From the NCBI GenBank assembly GCA_030696775.1, contig JAUYRN010000023.1:1-51992 (forward strand): DNA of 51,992 nt, given 5' to 3'. A model generated the notes under the pieces. The model saw nothing but the letters and a program-made list of their open reading frames with translations, ran no database searches and was not told the DNA's origin. The position numbers and the translations under genes are program-made. Positions 41,148 through 50,629 of this stretch are shown piece after piece; position 1 is the first letter of the stretch; each line of letters opens with the position of its first letter. The stretch is from Sulfuricurvum sp. Its GTDB lineage: Bacteria > Campylobacterota > Campylobacteria > Campylobacterales > Sulfurimonadaceae.

Positions 41148-41271
41148 CTGTGTACTTCTTGATAATTTTTTGATTATTTTATCACAAATTTCGAAAATAA
41201 AATAAGATATTGTTATTATAACAACTTTGAGCCTAATATGACTGCTTTAGGGCGGTTTCAATCCAAAAGAG

Positions 41272-41277
41272 TATAAT
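41272..41277 (+). promoter_or_regulatory. Probable -10 box for hemN
   Basis: TATAAT in GAGTATAATCGCG lies 32 nt upstream of the hemN start. No -35 box is evident. The rest of the 160-nt gap shows nothing else I can name. Confidence 0.55.
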
Positions 41278-41309
41278 CGCGACACTAAACCCTTTAATGG
41301 ATACTTATA

Positions 41310-42677
41310 ATGCTTGATTTTGATAAATTTACTCGATACTCCAAGCCGGGACCTCGATATACGAGTTACCCAACTGCGCTAGAATTTAATGATACATTTG
41401 GTTACTCATCCTATCTTGAAAAGCTTCATTCACAAGATCCTATGCGCCCTTTGTCGCTTTATTTTCATCTTCCATTTTGTAAAAATGCCTGTTACTTCTG
41501 TGGCTGTAATGTTGTTTTTACGTCCAAAGAGGAGAAAAAAGAGCGTTACATTGACTATTTAACACGTGAACTTCAAATTTTGAGTACCCATGTTGATGTA
41601 AATAGAAGTGTCATTCAGCTTCACTTTGGTGGAGGCACACCAACGTTTTTTGATGCTAAACAGCTTGAACAGATTATCGCAACGATTAAAAGTACGTTTA
41701 AAAACTTTGCAGAAGGCGCTGAGATCAGTTGTGAGATTGATCCTCGGCACATTAATGATGCACAGATGAAAGTGATGAGTGATGCAGGATTTAATCGTGT
41801 AAGTTTTGGGATTCAAGATTTTGACGAAAAAGTTCAAATCGCAGTTCACCGTGTTCAGCCCTATGACATCACTAAAGCAGCGATGGAATTGGCGCGTAAA
41901 TATAACATGGTGAGTGTTAATGTCGATCTTATTTACGGATTGCCGTATCAAAGTTTAGAGACGTTTAAAAAGACCCTTGATTTGGCAATTTCTCTTGATC
42001 CGGATCGTTTTGCCGTATTCAACTATGCGCATGTTCCGTGGCTCAAAAAAACAATGCGTAAAATTGATGAGACGACCTTGCCTCATCCTGCAGAAAAGCT
42101 TGCCATTATGCGCTATACGATTGATTACATGACGGCTAAAGGGTATCGTTTGATCGGTATGGATCACTTCGCTAAACCTGCCGATGAGCTCTTTAAGGCA
42201 ATCGAGAAAGGGGAATTACACCGTAATTTCCAAGGCTACACAACCAAAGGCGGAGCTGATTTGATTGGTGTTGGTTTAACCAGTATCGGCGAGGGAACGG
42301 ATTATTACGCTCAAAATTTCAAAGAGATGGAATTATACGAAGAGGCAATTGATGCCGGAAAACTTCCTTATGAGCGTGGCGTGTCGCTTCATGCAGATGA
42401 TCAAATTCGTCAATACGTCATTATGGAGTTGATGAGTAACTTTAAACTCGATATTAAACGTTTCGAAACGTTGTACAACGTCAAGTTTTCAGAGTATTTT
42501 GCGGATGCAATAGAAGCACTGAAGCCATTTGAAGCGGATGATCTTCTCACCATTACACCAACATCGATTGAATGCTCACCGACAGGAACCTTGCTTATTC
42601 GAAATATTGCAATGCCGTTTGATGCCTACATGAAGCGTCATGCCTGCAGCGATAAAGCGTTTAGTAAGACGGTATAA
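41310..42677 (+). CDS. hemN: Oxygen-independent coproporphyrinogen III oxidase HemN
   Basis: This 455-residue radical-SAM enzyme decarboxylates coproporphyrinogen III to protoporphyrinogen IX in heme synthesis without oxygen. The cluster motif is FCKNACYFCGCN (CxxxCxxCxC). The N-terminal YSKPGPRYTSYPTA and the later HFGGGTPTFF and GIGEGTDYYAQNF wording are typical of true HemN rather than HemW. It starts a four-gene rightward run to lgt, with the Fe-S protein gene 2 nt downstream. The many cytochromes of this organism require it. Confidence 0.96.
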   Translation: MLDFDKFTRYSKPGPRYTSYPTALEFNDTFGYSSYLEKLHSQDPMRPLSLYFHLPFCKNACYFCGCNVVFTSKEEKKERYIDYLTRELQILSTHVDVNRSVIQLHFGGGTPTFFDAKQLEQIIATIKSTFKNFAEGAEISCEIDPRHINDAQMKVMSDAGFNRVSFGIQDFDEKVQIAVHRVQPYDITKAAMELARKYNMVSVNVDLIYGLPYQSLETFKKTLDLAISLDPDRFAVFNYAHVPWLKKTMRKIDETTLPHPAEKLAIMRYTIDYMTAKGYRLIGMDHFAKPADELFKAIEKGELHRNFQGYTTKGGADLIGVGLTSIGEGTDYYAQNFKEMELYEEAIDAGKLPYERGVSLHADDQIRQYVIMELMSNFKLDIKRFETLYNVKFSEYFADAIEALKPFEADDLLTITPTSIECSPTGTLLIRNIAMPFDAYMKRHACSDKAFSKTV

Positions 42678-42679
42678 GG

Positions 42680-43957
42680 ATGCGTGAACTTTTTAATTTT
42701 ACAGAAACATCGGATGCGTGTATTAAATGCGGGAAATGTATTCCTGTTTGTACGATTCATAATGTCAATGCTGATGAAGTAACGTCTCCTCGTGGTTTTA
42801 TTGATTTGCTTGGTGCGTATCAGCGGGGGCAATTGGATCTTGACTTGAATGCCAAAGCGATCTTTGAGAGCTGCTTTTTGTGTACGAATTGTGTCGATGT
42901 CTGCCCAAAAGCACTTCCAACGGATATGATCATCGAACAAGTACGTGCGGATATTGCCGATAAATATGGGATTGCATGGTTTAAGCGGGCATTTTTCTTT
43001 CTTTTACGTCATCGTACAACGATGGATATTTTGTTTAAGCTCGGATACGTATTTCAAACGTGCGGATTTAAGATCAAAGCAGAGCTAAACTCGATGCAGC
43101 CTCGTTTTAATCTTCCCATCATCAAAAAAGATCGTCTTCTACCCTCTATGGGAAAAACTTCTTTTATGAACTCTTATCCCGAAAATATTTCCAATGGCGG
43201 TAAACGCCGTGTTGCAATTTTTATTGGGTGCTTGGCCAATTATAACTATACCGAAATCGGAAAAGGGCTTCTAGAAATTTTGAAAGTTTTGGAAGTGGAT
43301 GCCTTTATTCCAAAAAAACAGCTCTGTTGTGGAGCACCTGCCTATTTTACCGGTGATTTCGCAACCGTTGATCACAATGCCAAAAAGAATATCGAATATT
43401 TCGAGAGTTTTATCGATGACGTTGAAGCGATTATTATCCCGGAAGCAACGTGCAGTGCGATGATTAAAATCGATTATGAACACTTTTTTCATGATCAGCC
43501 TGAGTGGTTAGAACGCGCCAAAAAACTTAAAAGTAAAATTTTTATGGCAACAGAGTGGCTTGAGCAAAAAACTGAGCTTAATGCACTTTTGGCATCAAAG
43601 GGACGCAGTAATTCTGTAGTAACGTACCATGACCCGTGTCATGCGCGCAAAATGCAAGGGGTTTACCAAGAGCCTCGCCGACTGGTGGCACAAAATTACA
43701 CAATCACCGAGATGAGTGATCCAAATGCGTGTTGCGGGTTTGGCGGTGTGACCATGCAAACGGAAAATTTCCATTTTGCTCAAGCTGCAGGACGTCCTAA
43801 AGCTGCCATGATTGCTAAAACCGGTGCACAAATCGTTACCGCCGAGTGCAGTGCATGCCGTATGCAGATCAATAATTCGATGCATGAAGCAAACGTTGAT
43901 GTTGTCTTTAAAAACCCGATCGAATTGATTGCGGAAGCATTAAAGGATAATCGATGA
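42680..43957 (+). CDS. GlpC/GlcF-type iron-sulfur oxidoreductase subunit
   Basis: The product has 425 residues. Two [4Fe-4S] ferredoxin motifs lie in the N-terminus (CIKCGKCIPVC at about 14-24 and CFLCTNCVDVCPK at about 72-84). Two CCG domains follow (QLCCGAPAYFTGDF; PNACCGFGGVTMQ), the pattern of heterodisulfide-reductase HdrB/GlpC/GlcF/LutA proteins. Its redox substrate cannot be told from the sequence. No FAD oxidase partner lies alongside. It sits between hemN (2-nt gap) and the HugZ-like gene (4-nt overlap), so it may serve heme or respiratory metabolism. Confidence 0.82.
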   Translation: MRELFNFTETSDACIKCGKCIPVCTIHNVNADEVTSPRGFIDLLGAYQRGQLDLDLNAKAIFESCFLCTNCVDVCPKALPTDMIIEQVRADIADKYGIAWFKRAFFFLLRHRTTMDILFKLGYVFQTCGFKIKAELNSMQPRFNLPIIKKDRLLPSMGKTSFMNSYPENISNGGKRRVAIFIGCLANYNYTEIGKGLLEILKVLEVDAFIPKKQLCCGAPAYFTGDFATVDHNAKKNIEYFESFIDDVEAIIIPEATCSAMIKIDYEHFFHDQPEWLERAKKLKSKIFMATEWLEQKTELNALLASKGRSNSVVTYHDPCHARKMQGVYQEPRRLVAQNYTITEMSDPNACCGFGGVTMQTENFHFAQAAGRPKAAMIAKTGAQIVTAECSACRMQINNSMHEANVDVVFKNPIELIAEALKDNR

Positions 43958-44442
43958 CGACAGACGAAGTAAAACTTTTTTTAGAAACATTCGAAACGCT
44001 CGTTATGGCGTCAATCACACCTGCAGGTGAGCCTCATGCGAGTACAGCTCCTTATGTACGCTCTGGCAATGATTTTTATATCCTTATTAGCACCGTCGCA
44101 CAACATGGACGTAATCTGTTGGAGTCTGGGAGTGTATCATTGCTTTTTGCTGAAGATGAGTCCAAAACACTGCAGCCATTTGCCCGCAAACGCGCTACCA
44201 TAGAGGCTTCTGTTTCGGAAATACATCGAGAGACCCCCATTTTTTTAGAGGCAATAGAGCAGTTTAAAGCTCATTTTGATTCTGATCTTGTCCAAAGTCT
44301 ATCGGAGATGGGAGATTTTCATCTTTTTAAACTTTCGCCATTAAGCGGAAGTGTTGTGATGGGATTTGGGAAGGCGTACCGTTTGAATGAAAACCTTGAA
44401 GTGCTGACCCACATTAGTGCTGTCCATCAGCATTCGAAATAA
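43954..44442 (+). CDS. HugZ-like FMN/heme split-barrel protein
   Basis: This 162-residue pyridoxamine-phosphate-oxidase-like split barrel shows the start of the fold in TLVMASITPAGEPHASTAPY and the closing VVMGFGKAYRL typical of HugZ-type heme-degrading proteins of Helicobacter and relatives. Histidines near the C-terminus (THISAVHQHSK) could bind heme. It overlaps the Fe-S protein gene by 4 nt and precedes lgt by 9 nt. Heme oxygenase activity is inferred; a flavin reductase role is the alternative. Confidence 0.72.
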   Translation: MTTDEVKLFLETFETLVMASITPAGEPHASTAPYVRSGNDFYILISTVAQHGRNLLESGSVSLLFAEDESKTLQPFARKRATIEASVSEIHRETPIFLEAIEQFKAHFDSDLVQSLSEMGDFHLFKLSPLSGSVVMGFGKAYRLNENLEVLTHISAVHQHSK

Positions 44443-44451
44443 AGGGACTGC

Positions 44452-45276
44452 ATGGAATTCTGGAACCACATATACGAACATTTTAATCCTATAGCATTTA
44501 ATTTATTTTCGATACCCGTTCATTGGTACGGATTGATGTACGTACTCGCTCTTTTATCAGCACTTCTTATCGCTAAATGGATTGTTAAAAAAGATAATAT
44601 TGCTATTTCGAAAGATCAATTGGATGATTATTTTATTTATGCCGAAATAGGGGTTATTTTAGGTGCACGATTAGGGTATGTCCTTTTTTATGATACCCAT
44701 ACGATGTATTATTTGACACAGCCATGGCAGATTTTTAATCCATTTATAGATGGACAGTTTGTCGGAATTCGAGGAATGAGCTTTCACGGAGCCATTGTCG
44801 GTTTTTTGATTGGATCGTATTTGTATTATCGAAAACATGGTATTCCTTTTGGGCTCTTGATGGATTTAGTGGCGGTATCGGTTCCATTGGGGTATGTATT
44901 CGGGCGGATTGGCAACTTTCTCAATCAGGAGCTAGTCGGTAGAGTTACGGATGTGCCGTGGGGAATCTATGTATATGATACACTTCGCCACCCTTCACAG
45001 CTCTATGAAGCGTTTATCGAAGGATTTGTCGTATTTGCGATTATCTATCTTTATCGTAAGCGAAAAGCGTTTGAAGGCGAATTGATTCTGCTCTATGGTG
45101 TGGCGTATGGTTTGGGTCGTGCATTTGTAGAGTTTTATCGTGCTCCTGATGCACAAATCGGTTATTTAATAGGTCAATGGATGACGCTTGGTATGGCACT
45201 AAGTCTTGCAATGGCTATCGTCTCTGCCATTATTTGGATTGTGCTTCGCTCTCAAAACTCTATGCAAAAAGTGTGA
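44452..45276 (+). CDS. lgt: Prolipoprotein diacylglyceryl transferase Lgt
   Basis: This 274-residue inner-membrane enzyme has about seven helices and attaches diacylglycerol to lipobox cysteines. The family signature [20 protein letters not shown] is present, as is the H-G motif [10 protein letters not shown]. It ends the hemN run and its last 25 nt overlap the convergent sensor kinase gene. Several lipoproteins in this window would be substrates. Confidence 0.96.
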   Translation: MEFWNHIYEHFNPIAFNLFSIPVHWYGLMYVLALLSALLIAKWIVKKDNIAISKDQLDDYFIYAEIGVILGARLGYVLFYDTHTMYYLTQPWQIFNPFIDGQFVGIRGMSFHGAIVGFLIGSYLYYRKHGIPFGLLMDLVAVSVPLGYVFGRIGNFLNQELVGRVTDVPWGIYVYDTLRHPSQLYEAFIEGFVVFAIIYLYRKRKAFEGELILLYGVAYGLGRAFVEFYRAPDAQIGYLIGQWMTLGMALSLAMAIVSAIIWIVLRSQNSMQKV

Positions 45277-46457
45277 TTTCCATTTTCATACGTATAGTTT
45301 AGATGAAAATTATGCAATTCACACACCGATTGGGCAATGTAAAGTCCTAATCCTAGTCCTCCATCTCCTCTTTCCGTGACAAAGGCTTGCAGAGCTTCTT
45401 CCACAGGACGCTTAAGCGGTTCTCCACTATTTTTGATACAGATTTTTTCACTGCTATAGGTTATTACTATCGGAAACGTACTTGCATGACGATAGGCATT
45501 ATCGATCAAATTTTGGAGGGCACTGGTGAAGAGGACGGGATCAACCCTTACTATTTCTTCGCCTCCGCAAAGATGTATATTTTCATCCTCCAAAAGTAAG
45601 TTATCCATTGCCAAATTGAGAAGAGTTTTTAGTTTTACTGTTTGAGGTTTCAATGCAAAGGCATGCATTTTCTCAATCTGCGCCATTTGATGAATTAGAT
45701 GTTCCATACGTGAAAAAAGTTTACCAAGCAGTGTTGTATTGCTATTTGGTTCTTGAAGTTCTACAATCAACTTACCCTTGGTAATAGGCGTTTTGAGTTC
45801 ATGCATGATGTTGCGCAAGAAAAGTTCGCGAGATTTTTTAAGGGCATTTTGCCGATGGAGTGCATCGTGCAAAGCATTAGAAATGAGAGCAATTTCATCT
45901 TTTCCATTATTGGGAATATTTAGAATGTCTTCACCTGCTCCATACTGCTGTATTTGTTGATACAAAGATTTAAGCGGTCTAAGATTTTGCCATAACAGAA
46001 GGTAGATACTGACAAGTCCGCCAAAAAGGGTGAAAAATAAAAGCCATACAAAATAATACGTATTGCCCTCCACGGTATCACGATAAAACATGGTGCAGTG
46101 ATTGCGCATAAGGGCATAAATGATCCCTTGGCTATCTTGAAAGATTTGAATATTAAGTTGATTGGATTGAAGCTTTTTTTCCATTGGAGTAGGGAGGTTT
46201 ATCTGTTTTGCATCGGATGACAGATGCGATATCTCTTGAAATCCGGCACGGCCAAGTTCTCGAGTTTGATTCTCACAACTGTGATTTTTTAGCATTTCCA
46301 ATGTTTGAGATAGTTCCATCGAACGATGGGTTAACAGGCGAAATTTTTGATGTTTTTGTTCACCTAATGCGGTGTTAAAGAGTAATACTAAAACAACAAG
46401 TGCAATCAAAAAAAAGGCATGAAGTTTGAAAAAAACGGAGTGATAACGCGAGATCAT
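45252..46457 (-). CDS. Membrane sensor histidine kinase
   Basis: This 401-residue kinase has TM1 at about residues 12-30, a periplasmic sensor of about 110 residues with cysteines in [12 protein letters not shown] and [10 protein letters not shown], and TM2 at about 140-160 ([19 protein letters not shown]). HAMP, HisKA ([14 protein letters not shown]) and HATPase_c ([15 protein letters not shown]) domains follow. It is in an operon with an OmpR-type regulator (4-nt overlap) and a Cys/Met-rich lipoprotein gene, a layout like CpxPRA or copper-sensing systems. The signal is unknown; metals or envelope stress are likely. Confidence 0.9.
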   Translation of the reverse strand: MISRYHSVFFKLHAFFLIALVVLVLLFNTALGEQKHQKFRLLTHRSMELSQTLEMLKNHSCENQTRELGRAGFQEISHLSSDAKQINLPTPMEKKLQSNQLNIQIFQDSQGIIYALMRNHCTMFYRDTVEGNTYYFVWLLFFTLFGGLVSIYLLLWQNLRPLKSLYQQIQQYGAGEDILNIPNNGKDEIALISNALHDALHRQNALKKSRELFLRNIMHELKTPITKGKLIVELQEPNSNTTLLGKLFSRMEHLIHQMAQIEKMHAFALKPQTVKLKTLLNLAMDNLLLEDENIHLCGGEEIVRVDPVLFTSALQNLIDNAYRHASTFPIVITYSSEKICIKNSGEPLKRPVEEALQAFVTERGDGGLGLGLYIAQSVCELHNFHLNYTYENGNHTFCIEF

Positions 46458-47116
46458 TTACTAAACTGATATCCCATTCCACGTATGGAACGGATAAGGA
46501 TAGGATGCTTAGGATTGGACTCAATTTTTTGACGAATTCGGCTGATTAGGACATCAATACTTCGCTCTGAACTTTCCCATCCGATAGATTCAACATTGTT
46601 GGCAATAAAATCACGTGAGATAATTTGACCGCGATGCTTAAGCAGAAGGCTTAAGAGCTCAAACTCTGCACGAGTGAGGGCCAAAAGTTCACCTTCTTTA
46701 TAAATACCATTATCCTCTACTCGAAAAGCTTCATTGGACGTTTGAAGAGAGCTTCCATTAATACGACGAAGCAGGCTTTGAATGCGTGCCACTAATTCAC
46801 GTGGCTCATAGGGTTTAGGGAGGTAATCATCCGCACCCAGTTCAAGTGCGACGACTTTGTCTCCTAAATCACTGCGTGCTGAAGAAATAATGATGGGAAT
46901 GCTGCTTCGTTCACGAAGAATTTTACATACTTCCAAACCATCCATATCTGGAAGAGTCAGGTCAAGTAGTACAAGGTCATAGGATTCAATAGAGAGAGAA
47001 TTTAACGCTGATTTTGGATGAGTATAGCTAATAACCTCCATCTGATAACGGCTCAAATATTGCGTCAGTAAGTCAGCAATTTCGAGGTCGTCTTCGATAA
47101 GGAGGATTTTAATCAT
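46454..47116 (-). CDS. OmpR/PhoB-family response regulator
   Basis: This 220-residue protein has a receiver domain (KILLIEDDLEIADLLTQYL, phospho-Asp in LVLLDLTLPDMDG, Lys in YLPKPYEPREL). A winged-helix output domain follows ([44 protein letters not shown]). It is transcribed with the lipoprotein gene (2-nt gap) and the kinase gene (4-nt overlap), making a complete two-component system. Confidence 0.94.
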   Translation of the reverse strand: MIKILLIEDDLEIADLLTQYLSRYQMEVISYTHPKSALNSLSIESYDLVLLDLTLPDMDGLEVCKILRERSSIPIIISSARSDLGDKVVALELGADDYLPKPYEPRELVARIQSLLRRINGSSLQTSNEAFRVEDNGIYKEGELLALTRAEFELLSLLLKHRGQIISRDFIANNVESIGWESSERSIDVLISRIRQKIESNPKHPILIRSIRGMGYQFSK

Positions 47117-47118
47117 AA

Positions 47119-47484
47119 CTATTTTTTATCGCAGTTTTTGCATCCCATACCGCTTGCAGGCATTTTCATATCGCCTTTTTTTGGACACATTTTAGGTGCG
47201 TTAGCTTCGAATTTTTTGAGTTGATCAGGAGTGAGAACTGCCATCATTTTTTCATGCTGTTGATTATGAAAAGCTTTTCCTTCTTCACGAATTTTTTGAA
47301 CATCCGCTTTTTGTGCATCACTTAAGCCCAATGCTTCGAAAGGTTTTGGAAGTTTTGAAGTATCACATTGGCATTTTTGAGCCATACTACCACACATTGG
47401 ACCATTCTTCATACCGCCTTGCATAGGGCAAGCTAATAGTGCGGTAGCTCCTAGAGCGAGTGCGAGTGCTAAAATCTTTTTCAT
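47119..47484 (-). CDS. Cys/Met-rich periplasmic lipoprotein, Spy/CpxP-like
   Basis: The product has 121 residues. A signal peptide ends LLAC, which fits a lipobox with Cys19. The mature chain is rich in Met and Cys (CPMQGG, MCGSMAQKCQCD, CPKKGDMKMPASGMGCKNC). In the middle are Spy/CpxP-like helices (LGLSDAQKADVQKIREEG, MMAVLTPDQLKKFEA). It is the first gene of the two-component operon, so it may be both sensor partner and metal-binding target, copper being the best guess from Met/Cys content. Confidence 0.75.
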   Translation of the reverse strand: MKKILALALALGATALLACPMQGGMKNGPMCGSMAQKCQCDTSKLPKPFEALGLSDAQKADVQKIREEGKAFHNQQHEKMMAVLTPDQLKKFEANAPKMCPKKGDMKMPASGMGCKNCDKK

Positions 47485-47564
47485 TTGGAATCCTTTTGGT
47501 TTTGATAGTCACATCATAGATGAAATAAGTAAATTATGCAATAACTCAATGTTAACCGTGTTAA

Positions 47565-48569
47565 CTAAAGTAAATGACTTGGCGGATTTCCGAATTTAAG
47601 CAAATCATACGTTTTCGCCGTGGCTATACGTCCGCGGGCTGTTCGCTCTAAGTAGCCATTGGCAAGAAGATAAGGTTCAAGAACATCTTCAATCGTCCCT
47701 TCATCTTCGCTGAGTGCCGCAGCAATAGTACTTAGTCCCATAGCTCGACCTTTGGCTTCCATGAGGAGTTTCAGAAGGCGTATGTCCATCTCGTCAAATC
47801 CATAGGCATTGATTCCCAGCTGATCAAGAGCATATTGGGATCGGGAGTGTAAAATGGAAGTCTCATTCGCAACATCTGCAAAATCACGGACTCTTTTTAG
47901 TAAACGCAATGCAATACGAGGTGTTCCACGGGAGCGCTTGGCAATTTCGTGGGCAGCTTCTTTATCAATGTTTTTCCCCAGTTTTTGAGAAGCTTGTGTG
48001 ACAATAATGCACAGTTCTTCAGGGGTATAAAATTGCATCCTAAAATTCATTCCGAAACGATCTCTCAGCGGATTGGAAAGCATTCCTGCCCGAGTTGTTG
48101 CACCGATAAGGGTAAAACGGGGAAGATCAATTTTGACTGTTTGTGCTGCAGGACCTGAGCCTATGATGATGTCAAGGCGAAAATCTTCCATCGAAGGGTA
48201 GAGAATCTCTTCGACCGCAGGTGAAAGGCGGTGAATTTCGTCGATAAAGAGAATGTCCCCCTCTTCAAGATTGGTGAGGATAGCGGCGAGATCCCCGCTT
48301 TTCTCGATCATTGGGGCAGCGGTAACTTTAATGTTGCTTCCCATCTCATTAGCGATGATAAGAGCAAGAGTCGTTTTGCCCAATCCAGGAGGTCCATAAA
48401 AGAGAACATGATCGAGTGCTTCACGCCGTTTGGAGCTCGCTTCGATAAAAACACCCAGATTTTTTTTGATCTGCTCTTGTCCAATATACCCGTCCCAATT
48501 GTTAGGACGCAAGGAAGTCTCGGTGACCTCTTCAGCAGTAAACTTCTCGATTTCGACGATGCGTTCCAC
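47565..48569 (-). CDS. ruvB: Holliday junction branch-migration ATPase RuvB
   Basis: This 334-residue AAA+ motor drives branch migration with RuvA. Walker A is [13 protein letters not shown], Walker [10 protein letters not shown], sensor and arginine-finger regions include [18 protein letters not shown], and the C-terminal winged helix has [18 protein letters not shown]. It follows panB by 11 nt on the minus strand. The 80-nt gap downstream holds the promoter region of the lipoprotein operon. Confidence 0.98.
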   Translation of the reverse strand: MERIVEIEKFTAEEVTETSLRPNNWDGYIGQEQIKKNLGVFIEASSKRREALDHVLFYGPPGLGKTTLALIIANEMGSNIKVTAAPMIEKSGDLAAILTNLEEGDILFIDEIHRLSPAVEEILYPSMEDFRLDIIIGSGPAAQTVKIDLPRFTLIGATTRAGMLSNPLRDRFGMNFRMQFYTPEELCIIVTQASQKLGKNIDKEAAHEIAKRSRGTPRIALRLLKRVRDFADVANETSILHSRSQYALDQLGINAYGFDEMDIRLLKLLMEAKGRAMGLSTIAAALSEDEGTIEDVLEPYLLANGYLERTARGRIATAKTYDLLKFGNPPSHLL

Positions 48570-48580
48570 GTTAAATATTT

Positions 48581-49369
48581 CTAGTAAACATAATTTTCAT
48601 CTGGGAAAACGCGTGTTTGAACTTCTTGGGTATATGTAGTAACAGCCTCTTTGACTGCCGCCGCACCATTCATGTATTGTTTAACAAATTTAGGGACAAA
48701 TGGCTCATAAAGCCCCAGCATGTCAGAAAAAACCAAGACTTGGCCATCTACGCCATTGCCCGCACCGATACCGATAACGGGGATAGAGACACTTTGTGCA
48801 ACACGAGTAGCAACATCCGCTTTTACCCCTTCGATGACGAGGATAAAGGCGCCTGCTTTTTCGATTATCTGTGCATCACCAATAAGTGAAAGTGCTTCGT
48901 CTTCGGTTTTACCTTTGACTTTATATCCGCCCTCGGCACGAACACTTTGGGGTAAGAGTCCGATATGACCGCACACAGCGATACCGTTGTCAGTTAGATG
49001 TTTAACAAGGTGAGCTTTATCGGCTCCCCCCTCGATTTTAACCGCATCAGCAGGAGTTTCACGGTAGACGCGAATGGCATTAGACAAAGCAGTGGGCTCA
49101 TCTGTATAGGTACCAAACGGCATATCACAAATAACAAACGTATTTTGAGCTCCCTTGCAAACGGCATTCGTGTGATAGATCATCTGATCCATAGTGGCAC
49201 TTAATGTATCGGGATTACCGCCAAAACTCATATTGAGACTGTCACCAACCAGTAAAATATCAGCACTTTCTTCAAAAAGTCGAGCAAAAAGTGCATCGTA
49301 TGCTGTAATCATCATAATAGGTAAAATATTTTTGCGCTTTAAAATAGCGCCAATAGATAGTTTTTTCAT
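48581..49369 (-). CDS. panB: Ketopantoate hydroxymethyltransferase PanB
   Basis: This 262-residue enzyme carries out the first committed step of pantothenate and CoA synthesis, adding a hydroxymethyl group to ketoisovalerate. Motifs include [56 protein letters not shown] and [20 protein letters not shown]. It is followed by ruvB. Confidence 0.97.
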   Translation of the reverse strand: MKKLSIGAILKRKNILPIMMITAYDALFARLFEESADILLVGDSLNMSFGGNPDTLSATMDQMIYHTNAVCKGAQNTFVICDMPFGTYTDEPTALSNAIRVYRETPADAVKIEGGADKAHLVKHLTDNGIAVCGHIGLLPQSVRAEGGYKVKGKTEDEALSLIGDAQIIEKAGAFILVIEGVKADVATRVAQSVSIPVIGIGAGNGVDGQVLVFSDMLGLYEPFVPKFVKQYMNGAAAVKEAVTTYTQEVQTRVFPDENYVY

Positions 49370-49458
49370 GAATAGAAGTTTACCCTAAAATTGTTATGGC
49401 ATCTAAAATATGTCATTTTGTCAGATAAAAGTGGAGATGCTATTTATTTAAAACGCGG

Positions 49459-49464
49459 TATAAT
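49459..49464 (+). promoter_or_regulatory. -10 box of the hpt-trpA operon
   Basis: TATAAT in GCGGTATAATTGCC implies a start at about 49471, giving a leader of about 17 nt with an AGGAGA site before the ATG at 49488. This rules out the in-frame TTG at 49464 as the start. Confidence 0.65.
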
Positions 49465-49487
49465 TGCCTCAAATAGGAGAAGAAATC

Positions 49488-49892
49488 ATGGGTATACGGA
49501 CAGATTTAGAGAACAATTTCGATTTTGAAATTATCGATGAATTTTTAGATCACTATGCCATGATGATTGAAATTATGGAGCCATTGATTATTGATTTAGG
49601 GCATGATGACCGGTATGGACGGAGTGTTGAAGAACTATTTCGTATTTTTCACAATATTAAATCAGCAACAAGCTATTTAAAAGTAGAGCCAATGATTCGT
49701 CTTTCTACTTTTGTGGAAGATGCTCTTGAGCAACTGAGATTACGAGATACGTCCGCCAATGAAGAGACTATATCCTGGCTCATTAGTGTGTCGGATATGT
49801 TTTTACAATGGCAAGAAGATTTCAAAATGGATAATGAACTCTCAAAAATCAATTTTTCTCTCCTAATATTACCCGATATGGAGAAAGCGTGA
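49488..49892 (+). CDS. Stand-alone Hpt phosphotransfer protein
   Basis: This 134-residue helical protein has the Hpt motif RIFHNIKSATSYLKVEP, where the His of FHNIKS is the likely phosphoacceptor. The preceding EIIDEFLDHYAMMIEIM helix is typical. No kinase or receiver domain is attached. It overlaps trpA by 4 nt, so its expression is coupled to tryptophan synthase alpha. Partner proteins are not identifiable here; CheA-P1-like or phosphorelay roles are possible. Confidence 0.75.
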   Translation: MGIRTDLENNFDFEIIDEFLDHYAMMIEIMEPLIIDLGHDDRYGRSVEELFRIFHNIKSATSYLKVEPMIRLSTFVEDALEQLRLRDTSANEETISWLISVSDMFLQWQEDFKMDNELSKINFSLLILPDMEKA

Positions 49893-50629
49893 AGCAACTA
49901 GTAGCTTATATTACCGCAGGATATCCTGATAAAAATTTTACCATTGACCTAGCATTGGCATTGGGTGAAAACGGTGTCGATACCTTGGAACTGGGTGTCC
50001 CTTTTTCTGATCCCGTTGCCGATGGTCCTGTGATTGAAGCAGCAAATCAACATGCTTTAGAATCGGGATTTCGTTTTTCGGATATTTTGGACATATCTGA
50101 AGTAATTGCTCCTAAAATTGACACGTTATGGATGGGGTATTTTAATCCTTTTTATCAATACGGAATGGAAGCATTATTAAACCGAGCTCAGACACTTGGC
50201 GTCAAAGGCCTCATTATCCCTGATGTGCCTTACGAGGAAGCAAAAGCCTATCACAACCTCTTTGAAGAGCGTCAATTGGCAAATATTTCTTTCGTAGCCC
50301 CAACCGATGGAGAAGAGCGAATCGCTATGATTACTGCTCAAGCTCGCAGGTTTATTTATCTCGTTGCCTATGCCGGAATTACAGGCAGCGGTAAGAGTGA
50401 AGATCTGGCGCCGGTACTTGAAATGATTAAACGCCACAGCCAAACCCCTGTTTATGTAGGATTTGGGGTTAATGAGCAGACTGCACGTGAAAAAGTCAAA
50501 GGTGCAGACGGTGTTATTGTCGGTTCCTCTATTGTTAGCGTCCTTTTGGATGATACACTCAACAGTAGCCAAAAAATTGTCAAATGTTGTGAGATTACTC
50601 GGACAATCAAATCACTTATTAACGAATAA
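49889..50629 (+). CDS. trpA: Tryptophan synthase alpha subunit
   Basis: This 246-residue TIM barrel cleaves indole-3-glycerol phosphate to indole. The GTG start overlaps the hpt stop by 4 nt and has a GGAGAAA site. Motifs are ELGVPFSDPVADGPVIE (catalytic Glu), LIIPDVPYEEA (catalytic Asp) and YVGFGVNEQTAREKVKGADG with VGSSIV for phosphate binding. No other trp gene is adjacent. The next gene starts at the base after its stop codon. Confidence 0.97.
   Translation: MKQLVAYITAGYPDKNFTIDLALALGENGVDTLELGVPFSDPVADGPVIEAANQHALESGFRFSDILDISEVIAPKIDTLWMGYFNPFYQYGMEALLNRAQTLGVKGLIIPDVPYEEAKAYHNLFEERQLANISFVAPTDGEERIAMITAQARRFIYLVAYAGITGSGKSEDLAPVLEMIKRHSQTPVYVGFGVNEQTAREKVKGADGVIVGSSIVSVLLDDTLNSSQKIVKCCEITRTIKSLINE

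Noticed and set aside
47551-47565. GTTAAC-CGT-GTTAAC before the lipoprotein operon as an operator.
   Set aside because: It lies at the 3' end of ruvB, about 70 nt upstream of the lipoprotein start, is made of two self-palindromic hexamers and was not seen elsewhere, so the support is too weak.
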